A stretch of 64,000 nucleotides of DNA, from assembly GCA_038380435.1 (NCBI GenBank), contig JAWZYU010000030.1, positions 64,677,817 through 64,741,816 of the forward strand, written 5' to 3'. Position numbers and translations under genes: made by a program. This stretch comes from Ryuthela nishihirai (lineage: Eukaryota; Arthropoda; Arachnida; Araneae; Heptathelidae). Below, piece after piece: positions 23,462 to 33,899 of this stretch. Below the pieces are notes generated by a model. The model did not search any database. It was not told the DNA's origin and saw only the letters and a list, made by a program, of their open reading frames with translations. The number at the start of each line of letters is the position of its first letter. Position 1 is the first letter of the stretch.

Positions 23462-24100
23462 AAAACAGCCCCCTGATCGCAGGCATGAGGCAAAGACCTG
23501 TTCCTCCTCCTCTAAAGGCTGAAGTCACCAATGCTGGTAGCCATATGGCCTGCCTGAGACACATTACTCCAGTTTAGGCTTGACGATGCCCAACTAGCTA
23601 AGTAAGGTTCAGGTACATGTGATGGCCTCTGATTAGGATTATCCACCAACTGATATAAGGTATGCCATGCCTCTGCTCACTTAGGGCAGGGAACCCAGAA
23701 GCAAACAAAAAACACAGCGGCAGATTCGCCCTCAACATAGGCCCACCAGTGCAGCAAGTCCAGGATCCATAATCAAGCTCAAATCCATAAACAAGTCCAG
23801 TCTAGTAGGTATAAATGGTCAGTACCAGGACCCTGTGAAGTTGACCACTCCTCAGCAGGGCTGAAAAAAAAGAAAAAAAGTGGCCATAGATGACTAGATC
23901 AGTAGGGCCATACTAAACTGGCAGCCCTCCCATTTCCTTCCCTTCCAAAAGAGAATATCTCTTTTGAAAGGTACTAACGGACTGCAACACGAGAAGGCGG
24001 GGTCGGACATTAGGTGCTAGACCTGGCCGGTTCTGTGCATCATCACTAGGGATTGGTACACAGCTCTCCTTCCACCTTATGACTAGCTACCATTTAGAGA

Positions 24101-24338
24101 CTGGAACATAAATACATCTTAAATAAACTACAATTAAACCCCCCAAAAAACGCACTATCTCAGGCAATAACTGATAACAGCCTACCCACCGATTTTTCAC
24201 TCTGCTAATATTATATCCCCACGTACCAAATTCCAACTAGCCATCATAGAAAACATCATTATTAATGTAAAATTAACCTAACTCTGCAACAGAGACATTG
24301 TCATCCTTTCTCCAGTGTGGTGTTTGATCCTTAGTGAA
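24101..24338. other. Short AT-rich spacer
   Basis: The spacer between the LINE 5' end and the Gypsy LTR contains nothing I can name. Confidence 0.4.
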
Positions 24339-26073
24339 TGTAAGGATTCAGCGTTCACCTGATCCCAACAGACGACCTGGCGCCATGACTTCCTGGCCGA
24401 ACCTTACTTAACAAAGAGCTTCAGAAGGAGATAACAGCAAGGTCAAGTGAATTAAGTAATATTAATGCACTCTCCCATAACCCTCAGTGAGGTCATATGT
24501 GTTGACCACACAGCATGAGATAGCAGAAAAGACTTGGCTGCTGCACCTTGTTGAGAATGGTCAAGCAAGGACCATGTTTCATGCAGCCTTCATTGGACTC
24601 GACGTCCAGGTGCCCCATGTTTGGTTGGCTGGCTCATAGTGTTAATCACTGGTGGAAATTGAGAAAAGAACACCATTAACAATTGAAGCGTAATCTATGA
24701 GACTTATTTAGTAGAAACAAGTTGTTGAGAAAGGACAGTGATCAAATGTGAAGTGATTCAATGTTTATTATGCCTATTAATCATTATTATAATTTACAGA
24801 CGGCACATCTTAATAAGGTGTCTAACCTCCTCGAGCAGCAATTCAAGCTTCCTGTCTGGCATGCAATCAGTCGTACAAATGCTGGATATCACACTGGGGG
24901 GAAACCATTTCATACGCTTTTAACTTGGTCTCGTAATTCAGCGATGGTCGTAGCCTGCTGCGGTCCACAGTGCTGGAATATCGCATTTGGGATTACACTC
25001 AAATATGGCGGACACCAGCTGTACGATGCTGCTGACATACGCACTGCTATTCAGTGTACCCTGTACAAACACCAGACATCTATGAGACTGATAGCTAATC
25101 ACTTCCCACACCATGATCCTTGGCATGGACCCCGAGTGTTGCTGGCAGATGCACGATGGAAGTAGCCACTCACATTATCGCCTTTGGATGCGAAAACGAC
25201 CATCAGACGCTCTTAAGCAGAATCGGCTTTCATCACTGATCACAGACTGCCATTCTTCCTTCCAATGAACTTGTTCTTGACATCACTGCAAACGTGCTCC
25301 AGTGACGAGGTGACATTGGTAACCGTTCCTATAGTTCTGCTTCCAAAAGACAATTGTGTGTCATTCTTGTAGACATTCTTGGTACAACAGAGGATCGAAT
25401 TTGTTATGCCATAGCCATCCGCTCTGCCACTACCGCTCTTCTGATACACTGATCCTCTTGTGCGACTGTAATTCTGTGTTGCCCAGAACCACATTTGCGA
25501 ATGCTTTTCTGAGCATTGAACCACTGCTGATACCTCTCGTCCAACACTTTCCAAAGAGCCATTATACGACCTCACTCAAACTCTGCTAACTGAACAAATG
25601 TTGTACACCTGCATTGCCCAGGAATGGTAGCTTCTTCAAAGAGCACTGAACAACATGACACAAGACGAATAACTTCTTTCTTCGTGCCCTAATCCTTCAA
25701 TGCGCGCTGTATATATTTGCATGTTATCATTCTCAGTGATGTCATTATTTCATCCACTGACTGTCAATCTTAAATCACGATTTCTGCTGCCCTTAACTAT
25801 TAACATATTATAATACGACGTTCCTAAAGGAATTCCGTCTGGGTGTTCTTTTTTCAATATCCGCCAATGTAGTTAAAACCAAAGTATGGCCAACGATAGT
25901 TATTGTATGTATGAAGTGTACGTATGAATGTAAAAAAATTGATTGTAAATAGTAATTTTGTAATGCATTAATTTCCAACCACCAGGGAGTTTAACTGCAT
26001 TTTAGAGTACCCAATTTGATGCTCCTACCTACATAGTTCTTCAGTCCCTTCACGTATAAAAGAGTAAACGACA
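24339..26073 (+). repeat. 5' LTR, interrupted by Tc1
   Basis: LTR sequence is 24339-24646 and 25870-26073. The middle is the Tc1 element. The promoter-like cacgtataaaagag lies at about 26051. The boundary with the internal region is set by the primer-binding site at 26076. Confidence 0.85.
24647..25869 (-). mobile_element. Tc1-type DNA transposon inside the 5' LTR
   Basis: Terminal inverted repeats cactggtggaaattgagaaa (left) and cattggcggatattgaaaaa (right, minus strand), followed by the shared agaacacc. The element is 1223 bp, a normal Tc1 length. Comparison with the 3' LTR shows the uninterrupted target. The transposase on the minus strand is broken by frameshifts and stops. The recognisable stretch includes an N-terminal LDERYQQWFNAQKS piece near 25540 and a C-terminal HAKDHGVGS-like piece near 25110. 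Confidence 0.85.
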
Positions 26074-26075
26074 CT

Positions 26076-26092
26076 TGGTGTCAGAAGTGGGG
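26076..26092 (+). promoter_or_regulatory. Primer-binding site of the LTR element
   Basis: tggtgtcagaagtgggg follows the 5' LTR by two bases. It starts with TGG, as needed to pair with the CCA end of a tRNA primer. I do not assign the tRNA. Confidence 0.75.
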
Positions 26093-26130
26093 TCTAAAGG
26101 AACGGGTACAAGTGGCTTCCCATTAAGGGA

Positions 26131-27443
26131 TTGTTTTTATTCTTCTGTGTTGCAAGAGATTGTTTCATCTGTGGAGCATTCTTCAAGAACTTCGGTATTC
26201 GTAAGGTCTGTCCTGTAATTTGGTCAATGAATCGAGTGTTTTTCCCATGCTATGCTGTACATCAGGAAGGCCTGGGTAACGTGAAAAAGATTTCGAAAGC
26301 GCTCGTGAATACAATGCAACAATAGACAGAACTGATCATGGAGAATTTTGGGAACGAAATGTTACGAGAGACCAAAGGGGTAGGTTCTGCAGCTTTTGAG
26401 ACGGCCAAGCATTCCAGTGGCATGCACAAGAATATGGATCAAATAATAAGCAATGTTCAAGCTCAGACTTGAATTTCACGAATGCAAGGAGAATGCTGAT
26501 AGAGAATTCCGTAAGGAGCAGGAACACAGCATTTGTGCTGGAGAAATTCAGAACTGACAAAGCGGTCGAATTGGAGAGGTCAGAATGCACGGTGACTCTG
26601 GTAATGGAAATGATGCGTCTGGATGAGTCCGATTGCACGAGTAAGCAGTTATAGGAACTGCAGTATTCGGCGTCCCTTCTGTGATTGACGTTGTGTTTAC
26701 TCCTTATAACGTTCTAGGAAATACCTCTATTCTTCAAACACATGGAAAGTACTTTCATTAATCTATATGTAACAGCCGAAAAACGTCCTATACGATAAGG
26801 TCGTCCTTCCGATTTTTAGGGATAAGTTGCACGATCTCGTGATCTCATTTCCCCGAGGAAGATGCAGATTACTTCAATGAATTAAAATAATACATCTTGG
26901 TTCGTTGCAAAATGTCCGCTGTAGAGTTCACATGACATTTCGATGGAGCAAAGAAATTATCTAACGAGATAGTGTACTTTTGCGGTCGGGAGAAATATGG
27001 CGATGCTATTTAGATAGCCGAAAAGTCGACACATATGCGAGACTAGTAAACCTCTTGTTGTCGATATAATCAATCCCAAAGTCTTAGCTTTAACGAGAGT
27101 GTATATATATATATCTGCATGAACGAACCAATTGGCTTAAACCTCGAGAACTAGAGTGCATCAGCCACCACTTGACAAGTACCCAGGGTACGGAAAAGCC
27201 AAGAGGCGGACAAGAAGGTACCCCATTAAATTCCTCCTCCTAGGAGAGAGTTTCCATCAACATACAAAACTCCCATTAATGAGACAAGTTGACATTATCG
27301 AAAATAGGCATCGCACGTCAAGGCTTTGAGAGTGAATCCATGCGCCATTTGCGATGAGAATTTCCGAGGCTGTGAAATGCGAGCAAATTGCCATCTGCAG
27401 GTGCGCGGAGCGTTGTAGGTAGAACAAAGATGTTGCACTCTGC
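26131..27443 (+). pseudogene. Gag-region remnant
   Basis: The sequence lies where gag should lie, between the primer-binding site and the protease. It is broken into short frames (for example 26131-26325 and 26469-26654). I see no zinc knuckle. The call is by position only. Confidence 0.35.
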
Positions 27444-27692
27444 GTGAATGTAGCGACACACATGCATGCACAAAAAGCGGAAATAAGCAGCGAAGTTTCA
27501 GAAAAAACAGTAATTATATTAAGCGAACCTGAGAAAGTTAAAGTTTGTTATGGTGGTAAAAGATTTACTGAGATTGCCGACTCAGGGACGCAGATTGATG
27601 TTCTTAAGCACGATGTAGTTCCACAACGATTTCTTACACCCACGGGTCGAATTGTTCCGAGGCCACCATTTAGGATGTCTTCACCAATTTAA
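27444..27692 (+). pseudogene. Retropepsin-type protease remnant
   Basis: IADSGTQIDVL sits near residue 46 and matches the D-S/T-G catalytic loop of aspartic proteases that process retrotransposon polyproteins. The frame ends soon after, where a 51-bp tandem duplication begins, and no RT follows. Upstream sequence is diverged. It is a domain fragment of the Gypsy element, not a host protease. Confidence 0.7.
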
Positions 27693-27790
27693 TCACTGTG
27701 CAGGGCGAATTGGGAGATGAGATTTAATGTGCTGTTTTTTAATCACTGTGCCAGGGCGAATTGCGAGATGCGATTTAATGTGCTGTTTTT
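27688..27790 (+). repeat. 51-bp tandem duplication
   Basis: Two copies of tttaatcactgtg...gatttaatgtgctgtttt lie head to tail, with a few differences. The first holds the protease stop codon. Confidence 0.85.
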
Positions 27791-29775
27791 CCTGAGTTCG
27801 AAATTGTGTTAGCATTATGTCAAGAGTTAATTGTATCTTGCCTTCTTACCAAAGATACGGTAGAACAGCTGAGACCATAATTAACTGCGACGCATGAAAC
27901 TGAGTCTCTAGTTTCAGACACAAATTGCGAGCTTGGGGAAAGCAGCCAGACGTCGCTAGTGCAGTCTCGCTCCAGTGCTGGGCAAGCTAACACCTACTCA
28001 AGACACCTACTGCATCTACGTCAGCATGCGACTGCCACTGGTTACAGACAGATCGCAGCGAAGCTTTAGACACAAATAGGCAGCCCATTGAGGCAGCCAG
28101 TAGGATGGGAGCGAAGAGCAAATAATAACGTTGGACTCTGAGGGATCTACGCGCTTTCCGACATTTCTTTCACTCTATAGTAAACATTATGTCCAGGAAA
28201 ATAAGTTTGCTCTTTCGTAAACAGTTAATATTACTAGTCTTGGCAAAATCATAGGCGTAGTATTAAAAAAATCGCACTAAATGGGTCGCGAGATATTTAA
28301 TGATAGAAAAAAGATAAGGGTTAAATTGTGAAAATCGCCTAAATATTTAAGAGTCTTACACTGTTACAAAAACCTTTTTGTCATGACACCTGCCGAATTT
28401 AAAGAGATTTGTTGTTTTTCTAGAGCTTTTGGCGATTTAGAAGAAAGGAGACGAAATTGTGGAAATCAATTTCTGCAGCTGAAAGATTGGCGCTAACAAT
28501 AAGGCAAGTTGCATTTAGAATTCTTAGCTCGTTTTCCAAAATAGCTAACGTTTTTCCTTGCTGTCTGCCTGTCTGTAGACGGTCTTCTTTTTTTCTTTGT
28601 AGAGGTAAATTAAAAATTCCTTTTGGGTTTGATAAGTTGATGAACTATTATGATGATTCTCACTTTTTTCAATCTTTGGAAAGTTTTAATAGCGCTCTCT
28701 AATAAACAATGAAATTTTTTTTTAATTTTTAAAAACTGTCGAAAAAAAGGGCCAAAAATTTAAACGCAAATAAACATAGGTTGAAAATTTTGGTGTTGGA
28801 ATATGAATGCCACGAGGTTTGCCTTGATAGCAGTGAGTTATCTGCATTTTCTTGCATTAGTTGGGGGGGGGGGGGATTTTTTTCTTTAAAATTGGCAAAA
28901 TTGTTGGATAATTACTGATGAAATATTATGATTCACATTTTCAAATCATGAAGTAGTTTTTTTCATGTTTAGACAATGTTAAATCTGTAAAATGTCAAAC
29001 TTTATAGGAATATTCCAAGCGACCTATTTATGTAAAAATTTGAAATTTTGGCGGTAGAGTGTCAAGAGATATTGCAGTAACAGCAATGACTGACAACTTC
29101 TTTTGTCCAATCCATCACATTGTGGAATGGAAAAAAATAATTAAAGAATTGAAAAATAATCGAACAAGAACATTGTTTATTTTCACAAAATTATTCTCTA
29201 GCACTTTCTCCTCTGTATTATTTTTAATGGGACTTTTACCTATATTATATAATCCTATTTATATTATTTCATTTTAAAAATTTTCCTAAAGGTCCACACC
29301 AACTGCCTAGTATGTTACATATTATTTGTTAAACTGAAAATTAATGTCTTGACCAGGATGGAAATCTTGGCACACACATGTATGCAGTACGGCATTATTT
29401 GAACTATCTCAACTTTCCAATTGCATAAATATTTATAAATTTATTTCAAGACAAGATATTCAGCATAGGTAATCAGATAAACATATTGCTTACATTAGAG
29501 TAAGCAGTAATTAATAATGCATTGTCTTCAGTTTCGTTCCTTTGTGTGTAAATAATTAATCTCTTTATCATCAAGTGGAACAGCTAAAGTTAAAAATATT
29601 CGCTTTACGCTCGGCAGCGTGATTAAAGGGGTAATCGCCCAAAATATATGTTTCGAATTTTGTGCTTTTTGCAATTTTTTAGCTCTCTTAGAAAAAATTC
29701 TACTCCCAAACATATTTCCAAAACTTTGTGTGGCTATAAGAATAAAAACTCACTTAAAGATTTATATATGCAGTG
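27791..29775. other. Interior of the LTR element, largely unrecognisable
   Basis: 27791-28190 has the base composition of the Gypsy element but no clear domain. 28190-29775 is much more AT-rich and probably a later insertion. It holds a weak match to the repeat seen at 52474 and 63785 (attccttttgggtttgataa) and a run of 13 G at 28863-28875. Confidence 0.4.
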
Positions 29776-29788
29776 TGATATCTCCAAA

Positions 29789-30380
29789 CTATGTAACAGA
29801 TAATGGTGATGTGCGGCATGAGATTAACAGACGAATAGGGATTGCTGCCGGGACTTTTAAGAATCTATGGAGAGTGTGGAGAAATAGGCGCATACACCTA
29901 AAGACTAAAATTAGACCGTATAATAGTTTGGTTCTTTCTAGGGTTAGTTATGGTAGTGAAACTTGGACACTTTGTAAAGAAGATAACAGGAAACTAGATG
30001 CTTTTGATTCTAGATGCTTACGCAATATCTTGGGTATTAGGTGGTTCAACTTTGTAACTAATGATGAGGTTAGGCAAAGGAGTCTGCAACCTCCTTTAAG
30101 CAGCATATTGCGCAGAGAGAGACTCCGTTGGTTTGGCCACGTTGCCCGTATGAATAATTATAGATTGGAGAATAGGGTTATAAACAGTGTGTCTAAAGGC
30201 CTCAGAAAGAGGGGGAGACCTAGGATGCGGTGGGCAGACAATGTCAAACAGGACCTTGTTAGAATTGGTGTGCAGTGACCAGATGCAGTAGATGTAGCCC
30301 AGGATAGACTTGCTTGGAGAATTAAATTGCACGGTCTGGTTGGACCTCCGTAGTCCATGGCTGCTTGAGGATGATGATGT
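29789..30380 (+). mobile_element. 5'-truncated RTE-type LINE with 13-bp target duplication
   Basis: 592 bp of LINE 3' end with a gatgatgat tail, flanked by tgatatctccaaa at 29776-29788 and 30381-30393. This is a textbook target-primed insertion of a 5'-truncated copy. It is close in sequence to 18130-18720. Confidence 0.95.
29790..30278 (+). pseudogene. LINE ORF2 C-terminal fragment, frame intact
   Basis: From GDVRHEINRRIG to RMRWADNVKQDLVRIGVQ, the C-terminal region of an RTE-type ORF2 reads without stop or shift. It includes the RWFGHVARM segment. The RT catalytic motifs are upstream of the truncation. A longer frame (from 29619) fuses it by chance to unrelated upstream sequence. With no promoter and no catalytic part it is not functional. 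Confidence 0.9.
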
Positions 30381-30417
30381 TGATATCTCCAAATGCTCAC
30401 TATCTACCCACACTGTC

Positions 30418-31485
30418 CACGGAATTGAAAAACTTTATTCAATAGAGTTGAGCCTCCTTTAGCCGAATTACAGCACGTATGCAGTTTGGCATAGATTCCA
30501 CAAGGTGTTGAAGTGCCTTTACATCTCCAGCATACCAGGCGTTGACCAGACAGTCCTTTAACTGGCTCAGATTTGACGGAAGAGGACCCTGATCTGTTTT
30601 TTTTTAACCTGTCCGATACATTCTTAATGATGTGGGTCATGCTCGCTGAACCACTGCTGAACACATCTTGTGCGATGGACAGTAGCCTTGTCGTCCATGA
30701 AACAGTCGTCACCTGCTATACAAAAGATTAAATCAACATTGCAGGATGGACTTGATCGGCAACAATGTTCAGATAATCCTTGGACACCCGACTTTTCAGC
30801 AATATCAGGGGACCCACTCCGTATCAACAGAACGTGCCCCACACCATGACACCACCTCCAGAACCTTGAGTTGTGTTTACAAGGCAAGCTGGACCCATTG
30901 CTTCATGCGGCCCCTGCCAAACTCTCTGCCTACCATCGATACAGAACAAGATGTACCGCGACTCGTCGGACCACGACTTTTTTTCCAATGTCTATTACGG
31001 TGTTCCTGACACCACTGTATACAAACTTTCCAGCTCTTTGCAGAAATCAGTGGTTTCCATATAAGCATGCGAGTGCTAATACTTTTCCTTTTCAATTCCC
31101 TGCGAATAGTTCGCAGAAATATGGGTCGGGAACAGTTTTCATTGAATACATATTAAATGTAAGCTCGTATTTCATTGTACGTCTGAGAACGTACGGAGAA
31201 ACTGGACAAAGGAAGTCCTGTTTCTCCGTACGTTCTCAGACGATGGCGATCTCATTCCTGATAGATTCTTATCGTGCCACACTTATGCCTCTTAGCAATG
31301 TGGTTTATTTTTCCATTGATTAAAAACCCGAGATATCTGAACTTTTGAGAAACCAGTCAGCTCTGCTGTTTTTAAAATCGTCGCTCCAGCCAGACGTGTA
31401 CCCAGTAAGCCCTTTAACAAACCTCCATACCTTGTTTTACTCATTGTGATCGACATTACTGACGTTTACTGTGAGCAGCAGTCTT
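30418..31485 (-). mobile_element. Tc1-type transposon, broken
   Basis: The minus strand encodes a Tc1-family transposase in pieces. The N-terminal helix-turn-helix is at about 31450-31310 (GFSKVQISRVF). The catalytic region near 30890-30640 has HGVG, LLIRSGS and the D.ATVHRTR segment followed by WFSEHD. Stops and shifts separate them. The left end near tattcaatagagttgagcc is typical of the family. The right terminal repeat is not recognised, so the outer limits are approximate. A perfect 23-bp hairpin lies at 31180-31242. Confidence 0.75.
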
Positions 31486-32329
31486 AAATAGTTGCCTAGA
31501 TTACGTGGCGATGCAAGTGACCACGTATTTGCATACAGCTGCGCAAGTTATTTTTAAGTACATTTGCACAAAGGTTTCTAATTTAGTTGCCGGTGTGTGT
31601 GCTTTCGCCCAGCTGTTCTAGCAAGGTCATTCGTCAGCGGCCATTTGATTAGCTCTTACGGATTAGTTTACGGTCGCTCGCGTACCGCGCGGTGATAATA
31701 GAAATAGAACCTATTCCAGCTATGATCGTGTGGTTGTTAGCGGAGCAAAAGTAATGCTTGACTAGACTCCAGAAGATGCGCAGTCTTCGAAAACTAGTCC
31801 TTGTGGAACGGAGAGCAGGAAGGCACTCAGAGTATAGACAAGCTGAGCGCAGACTTCAACGACGGTTCTTTACCTGTCAATCAGACCACGCAGTGTCGCA
31901 TCTTGCAGGATGAAGACAATATTTGAATAACTTATGATTAGATGACAGAGAGGGGAAAAGCAACTCCTTATTCGCGATGGTCGTTTGTTTAGAGTGGAAA
32001 AGGGAATCGATGGGAAATTTTTACACTTGGTGCTATCTTATTGCAAAGAGGTAATGCTTTAGCTCAGCAGTGTTTGGGCATCCCATCTTGGCTCTACAAA
32101 AACGAAACAGCGGATTCAACTATCATTTTATTGACCACACCACATGAGATATTAAGATATTTTGCAAGTCTTGTGTAGAGCGACAGTATTCAAATATCAT
32201 TTTATTGGCCGCACACGACACGAGATATTAAGCTATTTTGCAAGTCTTGTGTAGAGCGACAGTTGAGAGGGGACTCGCAGGAGCAACAAAGTTCCAATCG
32301 AAGCTGTCACACATCCGATACTGCTATTC
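31486..32329. other. Interior of the LTR element before the integrase
   Basis: No long frame. A 74-bp tandem duplication lies at 32121-32262 (units starting tatcattttattg). The segment just before the integrase should encode its zinc-binding domain, but I cannot show the His and Cys residues. Confidence 0.4.
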
Positions 32330-32760
32330 CAGGTTATATGGATAGATGTGGCAGGACCTTTGGATATTTCTAGTAAGAGGCCACAGATCCTTTCAATCAT
32401 GAATTACCATACCAGATAGCCAGAGGCAGTACGCCTAAAGTCACTGACACCCAGTGCGACCATTTTGCAGACATTTACGCGAATGGGTGAGCAAGGGGTG
32501 ATAACTTCACTGTGCAGACTCAGGTGGGCAATGCGCCGAGATTTCTCCCTTCCTGTACACCCTGAAGCGAACGGATTGTTCGAAAGATGGATTCAAACCA
32601 TGAAGGCTATGTTACATCACGTAGTTCGTGAATACCAAGGGGAGTGGGATACATTTTTGCCATGTGCTTTGGGCCTACAGAGAGGTACCAAATGAGACAA
32701 CAGCAGTGTCTCCGTTCCATGTGGTTATGACCATCAACCATGGACTCTACCTCATGAGAG
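32330..32760 (+). pseudogene. Gypsy integrase remnant
   Basis: Three catalytic regions can be seen in order: VIWIDVAGPLD (first Asp, about 32333), VTDTQCDHF (second Asp, about 32440) and HPEANGLFERWIQTMK (Glu, about 32555). The last runs into EWDTFLPCAL and then SPFHVV. This D-D-E catalytic core inserts retrotransposon DNA, and the HPEANG...ER signature is typical of Ty3/Gypsy integrases. Frame changes between the pieces and an early stop at 32695 make it inactive. Confidence 0.8.
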
Positions 32761-32837
32761 CAGTTGACAGAATTTGTGAATAGTGGACGGTCGAAATTGA
32801 GACACTGTTCTGTCTCAATTTCTAAATGGGTGGGATG

Positions 32838-33899
32838 TGTAAGGATTAGGCTTTCATCCAGATTCCAACAGACGATCTGGCACCACGACTTCCTGGCTGA
32901 ACCCTACTAAATAAAGGAGGTAACAGCAAGGTCAGGTGAATTAGCTAATACTAATGCGTGCTCCCACATCCCTTGGGCAGGTCATGTGTACTAATTGTAC
33001 TGCGTGAGAGCAGAAGAGACTGCTGCTACATCTCAGTGAGGATGGTCATGCAGGGACAGTGTATACTTGGTGTCATCCTTCATCAGACTCGAGGTCCAGG
33101 AGTCGTTTGGTTGACTGGCTCATAGCGTTAACAGTTAAGACCAAAGTGTGGCCAAGGATAGTCACTGTATGTATGAAGTGTACATATGAACGTAAACAAA
33201 TTGATTGTAAATACAGTGGTTTCCATATTATGGAAAATCCCAATGTTGTCAATGGGAAGCTAAAGTCAAAGCTCTATAACTTCTAATATAAGTTTTTTTT
33301 GTTTTGAAAAATGTGAGTGCAGATAAAGATCTCAATCGAATAAATCAATATCTTGATTTTCAACAATATTCGTCCAGTATTTAATGAGTTATGGAGGTTT
33401 GAATATTTAACAACAGCAATGAGTCTTAAGAAACTATACGTATAAAACTGAAGAATAATGAAAGAATTCTTTACACAAAATTCTAAAATACAAACTTATT
33501 TTATTAAACACTTTGATACAATACTTATTACTAAGTTTTAATTCTGAAGCCAATATTTGTGGCTGACATTGTTATTGCTAAATATTCATACTTCCATAAC
33601 TCATTAAATACTGAACGAATATTTTTGAAAATCGAGATATTGATTCATTTGATTGAGATCTTTATCTGCAATCAGATTTTTCAAAACCAAAAAACTTATT
33701 CTAAAACTTATAGAGCTTTGACGTTAGCTTCCCATTGACTTAACTAAGAGATTTTCCTTAATTTATGGAAACCAGTGTAGTAATTTGTAGTGCAGTAATT
33801 GACGCCTACATGGGACTTTACCTGCATTTTAGGGTACGCAATATGATGCTCCTACCCATATTGCCCTTCACGCTCTCACGTATAAATGAGTAAACGATA
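32838..33899 (+). repeat. 3' LTR, interrupted by a foldback MITE
   Basis: LTR sequence is 32838-33213 and 33778-33899. The G-rich ggtgggatg just before 32838 would be the polypurine tract. It matches the 5' LTR throughout, apart from point changes and the different insertions. Confidence 0.85.
33214..33777. mobile_element. 564-bp foldback MITE with TA target sites
   Basis: The two arms (33214-33425 and 33563-33777) are inverted copies about 210 bp long, starting cagtggtttccata and cactggtttccata. Flanking ta at 33212-33213 and 33778-33779, and the empty site in the 5' LTR (gattgtaaatagtaatt), prove a TA-targeted insertion. That places it with Tc1/mariner-type MITEs. No coding region. Confidence 0.92.

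Larger units (their letters stand above)
19936..24100 (-). mobile_element. RTE-type LINE, 5' part, split by a probable solo LTR
   Basis: On the minus strand this runs from a 5' untranslated region (24100-23470), through the N-terminal endonuclease (23461-23175), then after an insertion (23174-21922) through the rest of the endonuclease and linker to the RT region near 19936. The interior from 21400 to 19950 carries stops, frame changes and a repeated block: the segment with gggtgttgattcatattaat occurs at about 20490 and 21150. The same arrangement recurs at 58.5-60.0 kb. Confidence 0.85.
24339..33899 (+). mobile_element. Gypsy-type LTR retrotransposon, decayed and nested
   Basis: Two LTRs, 24339-26073 and 32838-33899, share the same sequence in order: tgtaaggatt, cagacgayctgg, ggctcatagygttaa, gtatgtatgaagtgta, gatgctcctacc, cgtataaa and gagtaaacga. 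With insertions removed they are about 510 and 500 bp. A primer-binding site, protease remnant and integrase remnant lie between them in the right order. RT and RNase H are not recognisable and were probably lost. The interior carries later insertions. No clean target duplication is visible. Confidence 0.85.

Noticed and set aside
30871..31323. 150-residue plus-strand open frame
   Set aside because: It is antisense to the Tc1 transposase remnant and has no domain of its own.
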